Below the pieces are notes generated by a model that saw nothing but the letters and a program-made list of their open reading frames with translations, did no database searches and was not told where the DNA came from. A program made the translations under genes and the position numbers. From assembly GCA_964035795.1 (NCBI GenBank), contig OZ038321.1, positions 5,322,337-5,386,336 of the forward strand: DNA of 64,000 nt, given 5' to 3'. This DNA is from Pterobdella sp. o SKG-2022 (Eukaryota; Annelida; Clitellata; Hirudinida; Piscicolidae). The number at the start of each line of letters is the position of its first letter. Position 1 is the first letter of the stretch. This document shows, in pieces, positions 1 through 15,800 of this stretch.

Positions 1-2
1 AA

Positions 3-225
3 ATAAGGCACGATGCTGCAATAGATCTCGATTATACGCGGCTGCTGACTGAAGCGATTGACACAGACACAGACAGTGGACGCATTGATAGATGGAAATG
101 ACTCTGCCGCAAGTGGCGGCGTATGTGGCCGAAGGGATGAAATAGTATGAGACACTGGCAAGGATGCGTCTAAGGATGTGGGGTAAGGTGCCTAAAAATT
201 TGAAAAAATGCAAAACGCTTTAGAA
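3..225 (+). pseudogene. Coding-like remnant at window edge
   Basis: Positions 3-101 read open in one frame (residues IRHDAAIDLDYTRLLTEA and onward, ending at a TGA). A second frame starting at the ATG that overlaps this stop continues with MTLPQVAAYVAEGMK, a TAG, then YETLARMRLRMWGKVPKN. Amino-acid composition and GC are protein-like, and two adjacent frames share the signal, so this looks like the frameshifted end of a coding region entering from the left. I do not recognise the family. It could be a transposase or LINE tail or simply chance. Confidence 0.25.
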
Positions 226-258
226 TTGTAACTTGTAAATTGTAAAATTGCACTTTTT

Positions 259-292
259 TGCAAAACGCTTTACAATTATGAAGCGTTTTGCA
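259..292. repeat. Perfect 12-bp hairpin (TGCAAAACGCTT / AAGCGTTTTGCA)
   Basis: The 12-mer TGCAAAACGCTT at 259-270 is followed after a 10-nt loop by its exact reverse complement at 281-292. The same 12-mer occurs again in direct orientation at 209-220, and its complement at 2067-2078. This gives four copies in the CpG-rich block. Confidence 0.85.
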
Positions 293-506
293 TACGAAGT
301 GGCCGGTTTTGGACGCGGGTTTGAAAGTCAGTATAGTGATCCTTTTCCCCTGGCGGCTCGCGGCAGCGAGCCGAAAAATTTAGAAATTTGGGACTGAAAG
401 ATGCGATTTTAGACGCATCTTTCGTCGAGCTATTTTACGACTGGTTGTTGCCTAAATGTTCAGTTTTGGACGGGACGGCGGTGGCGTGTTTTGTGGCCTG
501 TACCTT

Positions 507-537
<31 letters not shown>

Positions 538-821
538 AACTGACAAATAGCAGGCAATAGCCCTTTTAAGGTGCCGACTTAGGACGATTAAGATTGGCCT
601 TATTTATGATGCACCACGCATCGACACCGACACACGCCGAGACAAAGGAAGAAAGAGCGGCGAGACCGACGGCAGTGTTTTTCTTTACGCTTTAAAGTAG
701 TGGTTCGTCACACTAGTTTATTTATTGGCCCTTGTGACGCCAACACTCACTTTTATATGTGGGTCTTTTCACGCAGCTTCCCATTTCACGATCTGGTATT
801 TGCAAATTCTTTTTTTCTCTT

Positions 822-852
<31 letters not shown>

Positions 853-1535
853 AAAAAGAGAAGCCAGAATTTCCCACCGGACACCACGTGGAGGTTCCAG
901 ATCACGTCCAGCACTTTTTTGCACTTTTACACTTTTACCATGACTAGACGGGTGATGGTGGTGATGGTGCCTTTCTTCGCCCGCCTCGTGATGCCCCTTT
1001 GTATTCATTGGTACTTGCGTATGGAGTACACACACGTGTGGGGGTTCTAGAGTTGGCATCATTTTATTCACCACATTATTCACCCTTCAACATAGGCACC
1101 TTTCTAGACGCATCTTACGCTACTTTTTTATGGCGCGACGGTGCCTAAGCGCTGCATATGTGAGCGCGTGTATATCACGCACACTCACATATACAACCTA
1201 GAAAAGGATAGTAACTGAGTAGAAGACGTTGTGTTTTAATAAATCGCTTCAGAATTTAGAAACGCTCTTTCTTAAAGCGAGTCGCGTCGCCTTGCCTTGC
1301 CTTGCCTTGCCTTGCCTTGGCGTTCGTGGGACTTGCAATGATAAAATTATTATTTTCGATTAATTTTTTAAAATTTATTAATTAATAAATTTATTTTTTT
1401 AATTAAATATTTAATCATTTTATATTAAATTATTTAATTTTTTTTTCTCACACTTTTTCGATTAATATTTTAAATTTAATTTTAATTTTCAATTAAATTT
1501 TATAAATTTTTTCTATTTCGACTTTTCATAAGACT

Positions 1536-1575
<40 letters not shown>

Positions 1576-2240
1576 CCGCCGCGGCCGTGCAACACGCGTG
1601 CACACACGAAGATCATTATCATAACCACCAGTTCGCGCCCCTACTAGAACAATGAGCATACACGTGGTAATGGTTTTTTTTTTAAATTAACTAAAATCAA
1701 ATTTAAATGTTACAATACTTTATTGTGACATTTTAAAAACGCTCAAAATATATAAATATATATATATATATTTATTTTTCGATTATTTTTAAAATAAATT
1801 TAAAAAAAATTTTTTTTCTCATTAAATAGATGATTATTAATTAAATTTAGTCGTTTACTCAATCACAAATGTATACGAATCGAAGTAATTCATTTTAGAA
1901 TAAATTTCATTTATTTTATCGAATTAAGTGAAAAATGATGAAAAAAACTTTTTTTATCAAAAATTATATTCTACATATGTTTTAAAAGTAATTTAGTGAA
2001 AAAAAATCAACTAAAAAAAAAAAGTCATTTTCGATCAAAATCTCGACTAAGTGCCGACTATTTCTGAAGCGTTTTGCATAAAGATAACGTCCACTACTCA
2101 GTTACTTACATTGCACCCAATTTTACTCTCTATTTCGATTCACACTCGATTAACGCGCCGCCGCCCCTAGCTACTTACGCTGGCTGCAGCCGACGCGCTG
2201 CATTACGCGCGACGCTGCTATATACTCTACAATTGAGACC

Positions 2241-3423
2241 GACATAATTGTAAGGTATTTTATCTGTTTATATACTCTGCCTCAAGCCATTTTTTTTGTT
2301 TGTACTTATTAAATGCTTTAACAATAAAGTTGAAACCAGCTTATTTAAATGAAGGTGGGGCTTATCTTATATTATGCCACCCTTCTACTATATTATTAAT
2401 TCTACCTAATCTATTTCTTACTCTTTCACAGCTTGAATGGAAACAAGGCATCCATTTCTTCTCCAATCAAGGTGCTGCAAAAATAATCTATGAAAGCAAA
2501 ATAATGATAAGGCACCGAGAAGCCTGCACAAAATTCAGAGTTACAGAAAAAGAACAAAAAATAAGAGTTTTTCTCAGTAGAATGTTTTGTCAATACTAGT
2601 GCGAGGCATGCAATAAACTTCAATTTTTCAATTAACATATTCAACTCAAAAATGACAAAATCCTCCCATTCATCTGAATACCTAGAAAAAGGCGTCTGTC
2701 TTTCATTCAACTGTTCTCAGCAAGAAGACAAGCAATGGAAAATTCAAGACTTCTTGTTAAAAAATATATGTTTTTTGAAGGATTTGTTGAAAATATTGAA
2801 AAATTTTAATATTTCTTAACCTCTTAACAAAAATGATTACGCAATTAACGAGATGACGGCTCGTATAAAACCCCTTGTTTTTGTGATATAATGATGTTAT
2901 GTTGGATGTTTTATTAGATTTTTGAACTATTTCTTAACCTTGCATTGTTTTCAAATTTATTATATTAGCCGGATGATTGTGAACCCGCTATAATATTACC
3001 GTGTTATCATCGATAGTAATAATTGACCATCCGCATCTCTTTAAATACTCATAACACCTAAAAATTATAATTTACTTTTAAAACCAATATAACCTGAATA
3101 TGATTTAGTTTTTTCATTTTGTAAACACCAATTTGAAACTCTTTGTAGGCTTTTTACTAAATTATATGAGAATAATAGTAAAGGTTTCCTGTTACTTGAT
3201 GAAAATAGTTCCATTTTATAATATATTTGAATTAATGTTTATCTATTTAGGACACTTGCACGCTATAGTCAGATAAAAAAAAACTTGCGACGTGTTGAGA
3301 AATTTTAATCTAAAAAAATTTATTTCTAGTATTTTCCACCTTTTTTTTGATAGAATATCTTGAAACATTCGTTATTATAAATATTTATATAGAAAATGTT
3401 ATTGTAATTAATAAGAGCCTTGG
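2241..3423. other. AT-rich non-coding stretch
   Basis: I see no supported gene, RNA or repeat. A 99-codon open frame at 2300-2599 has no recognisable domain and no splice context, so I leave it unannotated. Confidence 0.5.
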
Positions 3424-4440
3424 AATGAAAGTTTTGTATCAAAAAAGCGTTAAACGAAATGTATAGCTAAAACATAAAACTTCTGCTCTAAAAGATGCTG
3501 AAGAAGTTTGTGGAGTGAGTAGAGGTAAGCTTCAGCACGGTAAAACTTGGTGGTGAAATCAGAATGTGCAGAAAGCCATCACAAAAAAGATGAGAAGTTT
3601 CTGGAAGTGGAAACAACTCTCTTCGGTGGAAAATTAATCCCGTTACGTCCTTGATGAAAAGGAAGCCAAGAAAGCTGTTGCTGGGCAATGAATGAAGAGG
3701 CGGGGCAAGAGATGGAGAAGATACAAAATGAAAAAAATTTCGTATTGTAAGATAAATGGAAATTTTGAATGCAGGGTTTTTATGAATGTTTTAGATGCTT
3801 GTATGAGTGAGTTGGAAAGGGTAAATAGTTATTGTTATCTAGATGATAAAATGAATGGTGAAGGAGGAAGTGAGCTAGCTGTTACACGCAGGATAGGGCT
3901 GGGATGAAAAGCATTCAACCTTATGTCTTCTTGTTATGTGGTAAAAAAAACACATGGATTATCAAAGAACAAATTTATAAGACATTTGCAAGGCTTGTCA
4001 TGACATATGGTTTGTAGACTTGGGTGGTAAGACACGTTAAAGAGAGTATTTTGAGAAAAGCAGAAAAACGAATGCTTTGAATGATGTGTGGTGTGTATTT
4101 AGCTGATGGGGTGAGTACAAAAGAGTTGATGGTTAGATATGTGTTGAAAATTACGATGGTTGAAGTAAAGAGGCAAGGGAGTTTGAGATGGCTGGATCGT
4201 GTTGTGAAGAAAGGAGATGATGATTGTGTTAAGCAGGCGTAGAGATTCTAGGTTGAAGGTAGTAGAAGAAGGGCAAGACCGAGGTTGGCTTGGAAAAGTA
4301 TGATGAAAAACTTTTGTCGTGGTTTTGGGTTAAGTTTTGAAGATGTCTACGACAGCGAGAAATGGAGAGAGAGGGTTAGGACATGGAAAGAAGTCAGAGA
4401 CCCTTTGAAAAAAAGAAAGATGCTGACTATAATAAAATGA
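3424..4440 (+). mobile_element. LINE deletion derivative, copy A (3' half)
   Basis: This stretch is a diverged copy of the sequence at 49518-50886, sharing long blocks such as the segment beginning ATGAAAGTTTTGTATC. Frame-by-frame translation gives typical LINE post-RT segments: a ...NGNFECRV.MN zinc-knuckle edge, AVTRRIGLG.KAF, an SETWVV-like block, a MMCGV.LADGVS block, SLRWL..VV, a DDDCVKQA block and a final KEV.DP. Many stops and frameshifts interrupt it. The endonuclease and reverse-transcriptase core are absent, so it is a dead, internally deleted LINE. Confidence 0.85.
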
Positions 4441-5280
4441 CGATGATCCTCATGTGCTTTCTTTAGTAGTCAAAGCAATGCCATCATAAAAGTCCAAATC
4501 TTTTGTTGCTTTTTTCGAATGTCAGTTACTTTTTTGCTTATGCAGTCTGAAACCAAATTCATCTTTCTACTTCTGAAACTTTCTTACATTACGAAGTCTA
4601 GTATGATTGCGAAATATGCTAACGTGATGAAGCTGTACTTATCACAAAACTTTTTTTCTCGAATTGATGTTTTTTTGAAAAATTGTACAAAAAATACATA
4701 AGATTTCTCTAAAAAGTTATATTTTAGATACACTTACCCCAAAAACACTAGTTTTGAATATGTTAAACATTATCGTAAATTATTAATTATTAAAATAAGT
4801 AAATTAGTATTCTACAAAGAGATTTAACTTATCAAAAATTAGCTTTTAAAAAAAATTTATTTAAAAAACTTCGTATTTTGATGTTAAAACCAAACTAAGC
4901 CAGAGTTACTCTTTTATTAAAAGTTCCCACATCTTAATTTATTCTTATTTAAATTTACGCACTTATATGATGAGATAAAGAATTTTTTAGAAAATAAAAT
5001 ATAATCTTCAATTTGAAATATCTCTCAATAAATTTAGTTTCAAGGCATTCTAGAAAGGATCCAAAAACAATTATAACAAAACCATGGAAAATTTACTTTT
5101 TTGATAAAAATCCAACTTATCAATAATCGATGTATTTTCACATAAAATTTCTTCAAAAAAAGCTATAACAAATCTTTTTAAAATTCTAAAAAAGCATAAC
5201 ATAAAGTTATTCAAGTGAAGACTCAAACAGGAACAAAATAAAAGCCTATAGAAAACGTCTCAAAGCATGTAATGCAACTT
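4441..5280. other. AT-rich intergenic stretch
   Basis: Nothing recognisable. It lies between the LINE remnant and the 3' end of the collagen-like gene, and a short open frame at 4519-4701 has no support. Confidence 0.5.
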
Positions 5281-7917
5281 TCAAACACACGCTCCTTTAA
5301 GCAACAACAGGGAAACAGTTCTCTTAGCGATCAGAGAGTTGCATTTGTCTGACAATGTTGCTATTTTCAAAGTGAAAATTAATTTTTCATTAATGTAAAA
5401 AAACTATGATTTGCGAATATATTATATTCAAAAGCTTGTTTTGAGTATCCATGATATTAACCATGAATGGAAAAGAGATTGACAAATCAACTTATGTCAG
5501 CTTACGAAATTCTTGACGCTATTTTAAGAGTCTAAGTAGTTTTTTGAAAATATAAGCTATTTGATAACTATAAATATTTTCTAATTTGGTATGATAAAAG
5601 TTATTAATCTCACGGATGCAATTGAAATTTCTATCCAAATTGTATCCAGGCGCACAGGCTATGCAAGTGTTTGGCACGGAACACTGGGCGCAATTGTCAA
5701 CGTTGCATTGTGCTGTTACAAAATATTTATACTTTTTACCAATTTTTTTCAAAAGTATTTTAATTATCTTGAATGTATCAAAAAAAAATTAATGAGCTCA
5801 TTTCAATAGTTGTACATAAGAAACTTATAAGCATAATTTCAAAATATTCTGTTGAAGCTAAAATAAATAAAGCTTCTAAGTGCTAGATTTCCATCTTTAA
5901 TTAATTAATTTTTCAGAAAAAATAAATTTCAAAGTACTGACCATAACAATTGTTGTTTGACAGCAGATAACCATTATCACATTGGGCACAGACATTGTTT
6001 GTATGACAGCGTTGACAACCCTCTAGGCTACATATTGTGATTTCTAAATTTTGCAAAAATTTTAATTCAAATTGGTTTTCACTCTCCAAAAGCTATACCA
6101 GAATATCTGGCACTAATTTTTTGCAGTAGTTTTGCAAGTTGTTTTTTCTTATACAAAACCAAAAAACAAGCTTGTAAATAAACAATTTAAAGCTTTTGAG
6201 GTAGAAACTGAAGTAAGAAAACAATGTTTGAAATCATTAAACTCTTCTTTGCGTTATTGATATCATTCTTGGCTACGCTTTTACGATAAGTAAAAAATTA
6301 ATTTTATGAAATTTGTTCAAGTATTTCAAGTGAAGTCAATTGTATATTGTATTATCATCAGAACTTCACCTTGAGTCATCTTTATAGTCACCAAAGGGTT
6401 GTATGGTATGGGGTACCCTGCAGGACCAGTGATGCCAGACACCCCAGGGCTTCCTGTGTAACCAACAGGTCCTTTTGAACCTACAACTCCAGTGTGTCCA
6501 AGTTGATCTTTTCCTGGTGAACCTTTCACTCCAGCTGTCCCAACTGGCCCGTACGCCCCGACGTAACCTGCAAAATTACTATTATTTAGGAAAAATACTG
6601 TATGAAATAAATTATTTTAAATGAAGGCAAACAGAATATTTTTGAATGTACCTTTAAAATTATTTTTCTTTTTCTCATACGAACTCACAACTTGTTCATA
6701 AAAGACGAACATTTCATTCATTTTTTTCCACACCCCTTCTAACTTGAAACTCAAGTTTTCAAATTTCTGCAATTGAAAATTAGGCATGCTTGTATTCAAA
6801 GGTATTGCTTTAATAAAATATTGAAATCAAATAACACTCAGTTATAACTTTATTGGCTTTTTTGGCCTTTTCAAGTTGAAAGCTGAAGACATCATAAGAC
6901 ATTGAATGGCAGTGAGACACAGTTTTTTTGAATAAATTCTGAGAGTTTTCTTTGAATATATATTTTTTAGTCACATCAAGTTTTTCAAAATCTGTAAGAA
7001 AACCTTCACCAGATCTCTTACGGCGATTCAATGTTTTTGAATCTGTTTAATAAAAAGAATAAATAAATAAGTCAATCAACCAATCTATCAAACAAACTCA
7101 TGAGTCTCTCAGGTTATCAAACCCTGGTTTATGGCTGCATCAGCCTGTCTCTCCTAACTCTTTTTCATATAGCTCTTTTTCGCATACCACCCCTCATTTA
7201 TGGAATTCTCTATTTACTTAATCTGCGTCTTTCATCTTTCAAACATTTTCGCAAACGTTTAAAACGCATCTGTAGCCGCATCTTTCTGCCCTATTTCTTT
7301 TGACTACACAAGCGCCTCTGCAGCAAACCTGGTTTGCAAACTGTGCGACTTATAAATGAATTAATAATATAAATAAAAATAATAATAATAATAATAATAA
7401 TACTAAAAATAATAAGAGTAATAATGAATAAAAGAATAAATAAATCAACCAATAAATAAATGGATAAATAATTAAATAATAAAACAAATATGGCAATAAA
7501 AATTTATATAGCGTCAAAAGCAACAACTTAAGCGCTTGTAAGAAATGAATGAGAATTTAAAAAATAAAAAGAATTTTTAAAGGTTGTTTCACTGAAAATA
7601 TGAAGTGCAAGAGGTCCATGTTCTCCTGGAGAGCCTTGTTCACCAGGATAACCAGTCCGACCAATGGGACCAGGTAAGCCAGTGGCACCAGCATATGATT
7701 GCCCAGTGTCCCCTCTTTGACCTTGGACGCCGGTTTTCCCTTTGACACCTTGGTGTTGGTTTAATCAATATTTTTTTGATATATATCTTATGAAGATATA
7801 TAAATTGGAAGTAAATTTAGGTCTAAATATGATTCCTGAATCAAAATACTCAATACCAAAAACATACTTAATGAATATAAATAAATAAATAAAAATAAAT
7901 ATATAAATGAATAAATA

Positions 7918-7958
<41 letters not shown>

Positions 7959-8381
7959 ACCATTTACGCTCACAAGCAACAATTTTTAATTACCAAGATC
8001 TCCTTTGCTTCCTACTACGTGTTCTTCATTGTAAGAATCTTTAATAAAATTTTTTCAGTAGATTATATCATAAATTTCTTATTAAAATATATCCGATGAT
8101 TTTCTCCTTACTTTTGATAAAAGCTTCAATTTCTTTGTGTCTGTCCACTATATCCCTCAACTGACCCCCAAAAATTTTTTAGTTAAATTTTTCCAAAATA
8201 AATTTTATCATAACTTGAACTAATTTTTTAAAAGCTATGAACTGACCAATTGCAACAGTTGATCCATGTGAGATGGAATGTTATTGATAGTTTCCAAATA
8301 CGCTTGTGTCAAACATTTGGGGCATTCTTCCGCACGTGCCAATATCATTACTAAGGAACATATTATCAAATTATTTTTCAT
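5281..8381 (-). CDS. Secreted collagen-like protein with two Cys-rich repeats (10 exons)
   Basis: Reconstructed exons on the minus strand are 8247-8381, 8112-8160, 7994-8038, 7593-7748, 6836-7042, 6652-6807, 6370-6567, 5942-6043, 5614-5712 and 5281-5360. Phases close throughout, giving 408 residues. Residues 1-17 form a signal peptide (MKNNLIICSLVMILARA). Residues 71-125 are Gly-X-Y triplets with one 2-residue slip. A basic RRKRS sequence at about 135-139 could be a furin-type site. Residues 198-249 are helical and charged. Residues 250-306 are a second Gly-X-Y block, also with one slip. Two Cys modules with identical spacing (C-x4-C-x2-C-x5-C-x2-C-x2-GY) follow, each on its own exon. The last exon has two more Cys and stops at 5281. 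It is probably extracellular matrix or surface coat, able to trimerise. The exact family is unknown to me, and some donors (such as gttatt at exon 5) are weak. Confidence 0.85.
7085..7480 (+). mobile_element. Possible LINE 3' tail inside collagen intron
   Basis: Within the intron between exons 4 and 5, 7190-7300 translates as PPLIYGILYLLNLRLSSFK followed by basic residues. This resembles the degenerate end of CR1-type ORF2 proteins (the WNSLP...LSSFK..LK segment). It is followed by an (AAT)n tract at about 7377-7401 and further A/T-rich sequence. The match is short. Confidence 0.35.
7918..7956. repeat. (AT)n microsatellite
   Basis: An alternating AT tract in the intron between exons 3 and 4 of the collagen-like gene. 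Confidence 0.9.
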
Positions 8382-8568
8382 CTTATTCAGTGTCTTATTT
8401 TAAAACTTAATCATCAGAAAAATCGTTTATTGTTGAAAAAGGGTTGTTGTGAGTTTTGTGTGTTTTTTTAATGGCACTTTAGACCTGAACAATAGTGCAT
8501 TGTTTAGCTTCAAACCAATTTGAAAATTCTTATTTTTTAAAAATTTCCAAATTTTTGGGTTGCTTAGC

Positions 8569-8735
8569 TCTTGTGTTAGAGCATCAGACTATTCACCTAA
8601 AGTTATCTGGGTTCAATGCAGTGTTGGGTCGGCAATTAGCACCTGTTCCACATGTGTTTTAGTAACATTGAATTCGAAGAAAGCGCTTTAAAATACAAAA
8701 AAAAGTGTTGAATAAACACCACATTACATTTCATT
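8569..8735 (+). mobile_element. tRNA-derived SINE
   Basis: 8569-8641 resembles a tRNA head: an A-box-like GCTTAGCTC...AGAGCATC and a B-box-like GGGTTCAATGC with an anticodon-arm-like centre. The tail has GAAAGCGCTTTAAAATAC and CACCACATTACATTTCATT, similar to the tail of the SINE at 52473-52600 and typical of invertebrate tRNA-SINEs. The head is decayed, so it is not a functional tRNA. Confidence 0.6.
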
Positions 8736-9872
8736 CAGATGTTTAATAATATTAAGCATATTAAAAAAAAGAATAATTATAAAAATAATTTTTTTTGTTT
8801 TTCATTATTTTCTATTGAATACGAAATGCACACACTACAATTAATTGTATATACCATATTTCCATTATTAATCTTTCATCGACCTTTCCTGAAGCGGTGC
8901 ACCATGTTTTCCATTATCTAGTTTGATTATTCATATTTTTTGTGTTTTTTCTTTAAATCATATTGATCAAATTATTTATAAATTTTATTTAACCAAATGA
9001 TCCCAAATTGACATACGTGGATGCTTATACTGATTTTTATCATTATTATCCATAGTTTATTGCCAAAATCATATCACACCAGAGTTTTCAAATGCTCTGT
9101 TATACTTGTTTCTGGCGCAAAAGATGTTTATTGTAAAAGCTTCCTTTTTTTCGTTTTTTTCATTTCACATATAATTGAGATTTTTTCAAATATTTTTTAT
9201 GTTTTTTGCAAAAATATCTATTCCTTGTAGATGTTTTTCGTGAGCTTTGTTTTATGGAAAGCCTTAAAATTTTTGAAGTGATTTTGCTGTTTGTTATGAT
9301 GGATGCACTAATTACAGGAGGCTTACAAAATATAAGAGTTGAATACTGCTGTTCCAAAGTAAATATACGTTGAAGATTTCATTAGTATTGAACAAATTTT
9401 TTAAATGAAATATGGACGTTTAATTGGTTTACAAATAAAAAAAAGTTCAGCATGTGAGTTGAATAAATTCTAATATCAGTGATTAGTGGATGTTGATAGT
9501 GGAAAGATGTTTATTGGAAAACAGTGAAAACAAAATTTTTTTTAACTTTCATAATATTTGACAATCTTTAAAAAGTTTCATAACATATTTACTACTATTT
9601 TGATAAAAAAATGACAAATTTTGAAGTAACAACAAACAGGAGTAGCCTTTGTAGGTTGCATTTTCGAAAACAGAGGAAGAATTCCCGATTCTGCTGTGCA
9701 ACCACAAAAGGCCTTAAGCCCCGTGGAAGATGCAGTCTATAAAAATAATGTTCCCCTTCTTACGAGTCTTTTACAAGTATTTTATATATGAACATTGCGC
9801 TAATAATAACTTATTTTAGAGAAAATTGAGTAGCATTATATATAGATAAAAAATAGATAGTTAGATAAATAG
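8736..9872. other. AT-rich intergenic stretch
   Basis: No supported gene. The several open frames of 60-70 codons are rich in Phe, Ile and Leu and have no domain or splice context. The less AT-rich patch at about 9640-9760 is not recognised. Confidence 0.5.
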
Positions 9873-12791
<2,919 letters not shown>

Positions 12792-12806
12792 GAACTTGGA
12801 AGTGCG

Positions 12807-15800
12807 TTATCCACTTGACAGTAGGTGCACTGAAGATTGATTTCTGGAACATTTCTTCACGTGGTTATGAAGTCCTTGTTTTTTGAAAACGTTATTGCAA
12901 TTCGGGCAATGTTGTAATGATGGTGCTTTGTGGACTTGGCGAATGTGGTTTGTCAGACCTGCCTTGTTGACCGCTATTTTGTTGCAACCTGGATGCTGGC
13001 ATTGGAATGGAGAGCTTTTGGAGTGAACATCAAAAATATTTTTTTTCAAATCTTTTTTTGATTGCTCGTTTCTTTCAGCTTCTTCATTTATTTTTTGCGA
13101 TAGCGATTTGATATTTTTGCGCCAATCGTTTCTGTTGCGAGCTTCTGTTTTCCAGGTGTCAATAATGTTTAGCTTTTTTAGGTCTGTATATATTAGGTCA
13201 TGCCATCTCTTCTTTTGACCACCTTGAGACCGTGAACCTTCAGCAATTTTGCTCACCATTAATTTCTTCTGGAGCCTTGAATTTTCCATTCTTTCCAAGT
13301 GCCCAAGCCACTGGAGTCTTCTTCGTTGAATCATCACGTCAACTCGCTCTATTTTTGAATTACATCGTAGTTGGGTGTTTCTCAGTTTGTCCCAAAGAGA
13401 AGTCCCCGTGATGATTCTCAGACACCTGTTTGTGAATACTTGGAGACGCTGTATGTGGCATTGAAGAACATTCCAAGTTTCGCTGCCGTATAATAGAGTT
13501 GGTATTATAATGGCTTTGAAAAGTTTCAGTTTGGTGGAAACTTTTATTTTTCGTTGATACCATACCAACCGACTAAGGCTGCGAAAGACTTGGGATGCTT
13601 TATTTATACGTGATTCAACTTCTGCATCGACTGTGTTGTCACTGTTTAAGATACTGCCCAGGTATTTAAACTGTGTCACTTGTTCGATGTTTATATCGTT
13701 ACGTATTGCCAGCGTTGTGTTGAGGCTTGGAATTGAGTTTTTTGGTAGAATGGTCATGTATTTTGTTTTGCTGAAGTTTATTCTCAGTCCAAATTTGATG
13801 CAAACGTCATCTATTGAAGTGACAAGGCATTCCAGGTCTTTGATGTTGTCGCTCGTGATCATTATATCATCGGCATAAGCTATTGATTGTACTGTTATAG
13901 CCTCTTCTAGCTTATAGCGACTGTTATGCATCAACGGGGCATTGTGGCTATATTCAATGCGAATGCCTTTGTCTGGGTGGTTCTTGAGTGCCACTCTTAT
14001 CACAGCGTCGAGGTATGTATTAAAAAGCATAGGAGCCAGCACATCTCCTTGTTTCACCCCAACGCTGATGGGAAACTCATCGGACAACTGTCCATCAGCC
14101 CGGATCGCTCCTGTTGTACAGCTATGGAGAGCTTTAAGGATGCGAATTATTTTTTCTGGCAAGCTGAAGGATTTCGACAGAATTTCCCAGAGAGCGTCTC
14201 GGTTGACTGTGTCGTAGGCCTTTTGGAGATCAATGAAGCAGAGATGAATGGGCTTTTGAAATTCCTTTGCCCTCTGCATCAGGATCTTCGCTGCATATAT
14301 TTGGTCGCAGCAACCTCTATTCGGCCTAAAACCACATTGGTTTTCACCCAGTTGTTTTTCTATGACGTTTTGCATTTTGTTTAGAATGGCTCTGCCAAAC
14401 ACTTTGCTAGCCACACACAGTAGGGCGATTCCTCGGTAATTTTCACAAAGTGATCTTGCTCCATGTTTGTGAATTGGAACTATTATTTGATTTTTCCAAT
14501 CACTTGGGATTGTTTCCATTTCCCATATCTGGTCTGAGATCACTTTTAGCCAATATACCGTTTCATTGGCGCCAATTTTGAGCATATTTGAGCTGATTCC
14601 ATCTAAACCCGGAGCTGTTTCTAATTTACATTGCTTCAAAGCATTTGTTAGCTCCATTATGGAAGGGGGCTTAGATAGATCTGCTACCTCTTCATCATCA
14701 AGTGTGATTATAGAAGGTAGAAGCTCGCTGTATGCCGTAGTGTCTACTGTGGAATCGGAACTGGCTGCTGATGCAAAGTGTTCTTTCCATCTTATGATTT
14801 TATCTTCTGATGAAAAGAGTGTTTGTCTGCCATCTAAAGATTTCAAATTTGTCGAAGGTTTTATTTTTGTGTGTTTTTCTTTTTTCAGTAGTTTGAGAAT
14901 TGAACCTCCCCGGCCCTGTTTGTTGGTGAGTTCGGTTGTTTTCTCAGCTTCTTCAGTCTTTTCTTCCCACCACGTATCGATAGCTTTTCTACAAGCTTTC
15001 CTGGATGCAGTTTTTATTTCTTTGTAGCTGCTAATCAGATTTTGTGGGATTGCACGACCGTTTTGTTTGAGGGCTTTTATTTTGAAGTGGAGTTCAGATT
15101 TTTCTGTTGAAAGTTTTTTAACCTCTTCATTTACCCATGGTCTTTTAGGCATTTTATTTTTTTTTGGTAATTGTTTTGAGGCGTTCAAAAAACTTTCTTT
15201 GAAGCATTTCCACATCTCTTCTACTGAATTATTTTGGTCTATTTTGTTCAAATTATATGTTAATTCTTCTTTAAATTTGTTTATGTATATTTTTTCTAAT
15301 TTTTTTGGGTTCGTTATTTTATCGTGGAGTATATTTGTGTTATTATTTGGGTTTTTATTATATTTTATTTTATGATTCTTCAGTATCAATTTGGATATAA
15401 CCATATTATGATCTGAAATATGAATTGTTTTTCGAGTGACCTTGGTATCACATATGTTTGCTCGTAACTGATGACTGATGAGCACATAATCAAGGACATG
15501 TCCTTTTTTTTGATTCGGGTGATACCAAGTCCATTGGTGTATTCTTTTGTGTGGGAAGATGGTGTTTGTTATTATCAGACCGTTGGTGTTGCAGAAATCA
15601 ACTAACCTTGAGCCATTCACATTTCTTTTATCTGGGTTATGACGGCCATGGAGTCGTGATGGGTTTTCAAGTGGTCCAACACGTGCGTTGAAGTCTCCCA
15701 ACACTATCACATGTTCTTTTTTGTTGATTCTGACAAGTTGGTCTTGCAGGGTTTCGTAAAAGTTTTCAGATTCTTCTTCATCGTCTACCTCCGTTGGGGC

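Larger units (their letters stand above)
1..2240. other. CpG- and GC-rich block unlike the rest of the window
   Basis: Much of 1-1330, 1560-1660 and 2040-2230 is GC-rich with many CpG dinucleotides, while the rest of the window is strongly AT-rich. It contains pure short tandem repeats: (GCC)n near 508-537, (GCT)n near 822-853, (CCTTG)n near 1293-1319 and (CAT)n near 1543-1575. Short motifs recur, including AGACGCATCTT and TGCAAAACGCTT. Long apparent ORFs here, with poly-Cys, poly-Ala or poly-Leu, are only translations of the GCT repeat. It may be a CpG island or promoter, a satellite-like repeat, or an insertion. I see no gene I can defend. Confidence 0.6.

Noticed and set aside
700..1083. 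Overlapping Cys-, Leu- or Ala-run open frames
   Set aside because: They come from a short GCT repeat; several frames on both strands are open and none has a domain.
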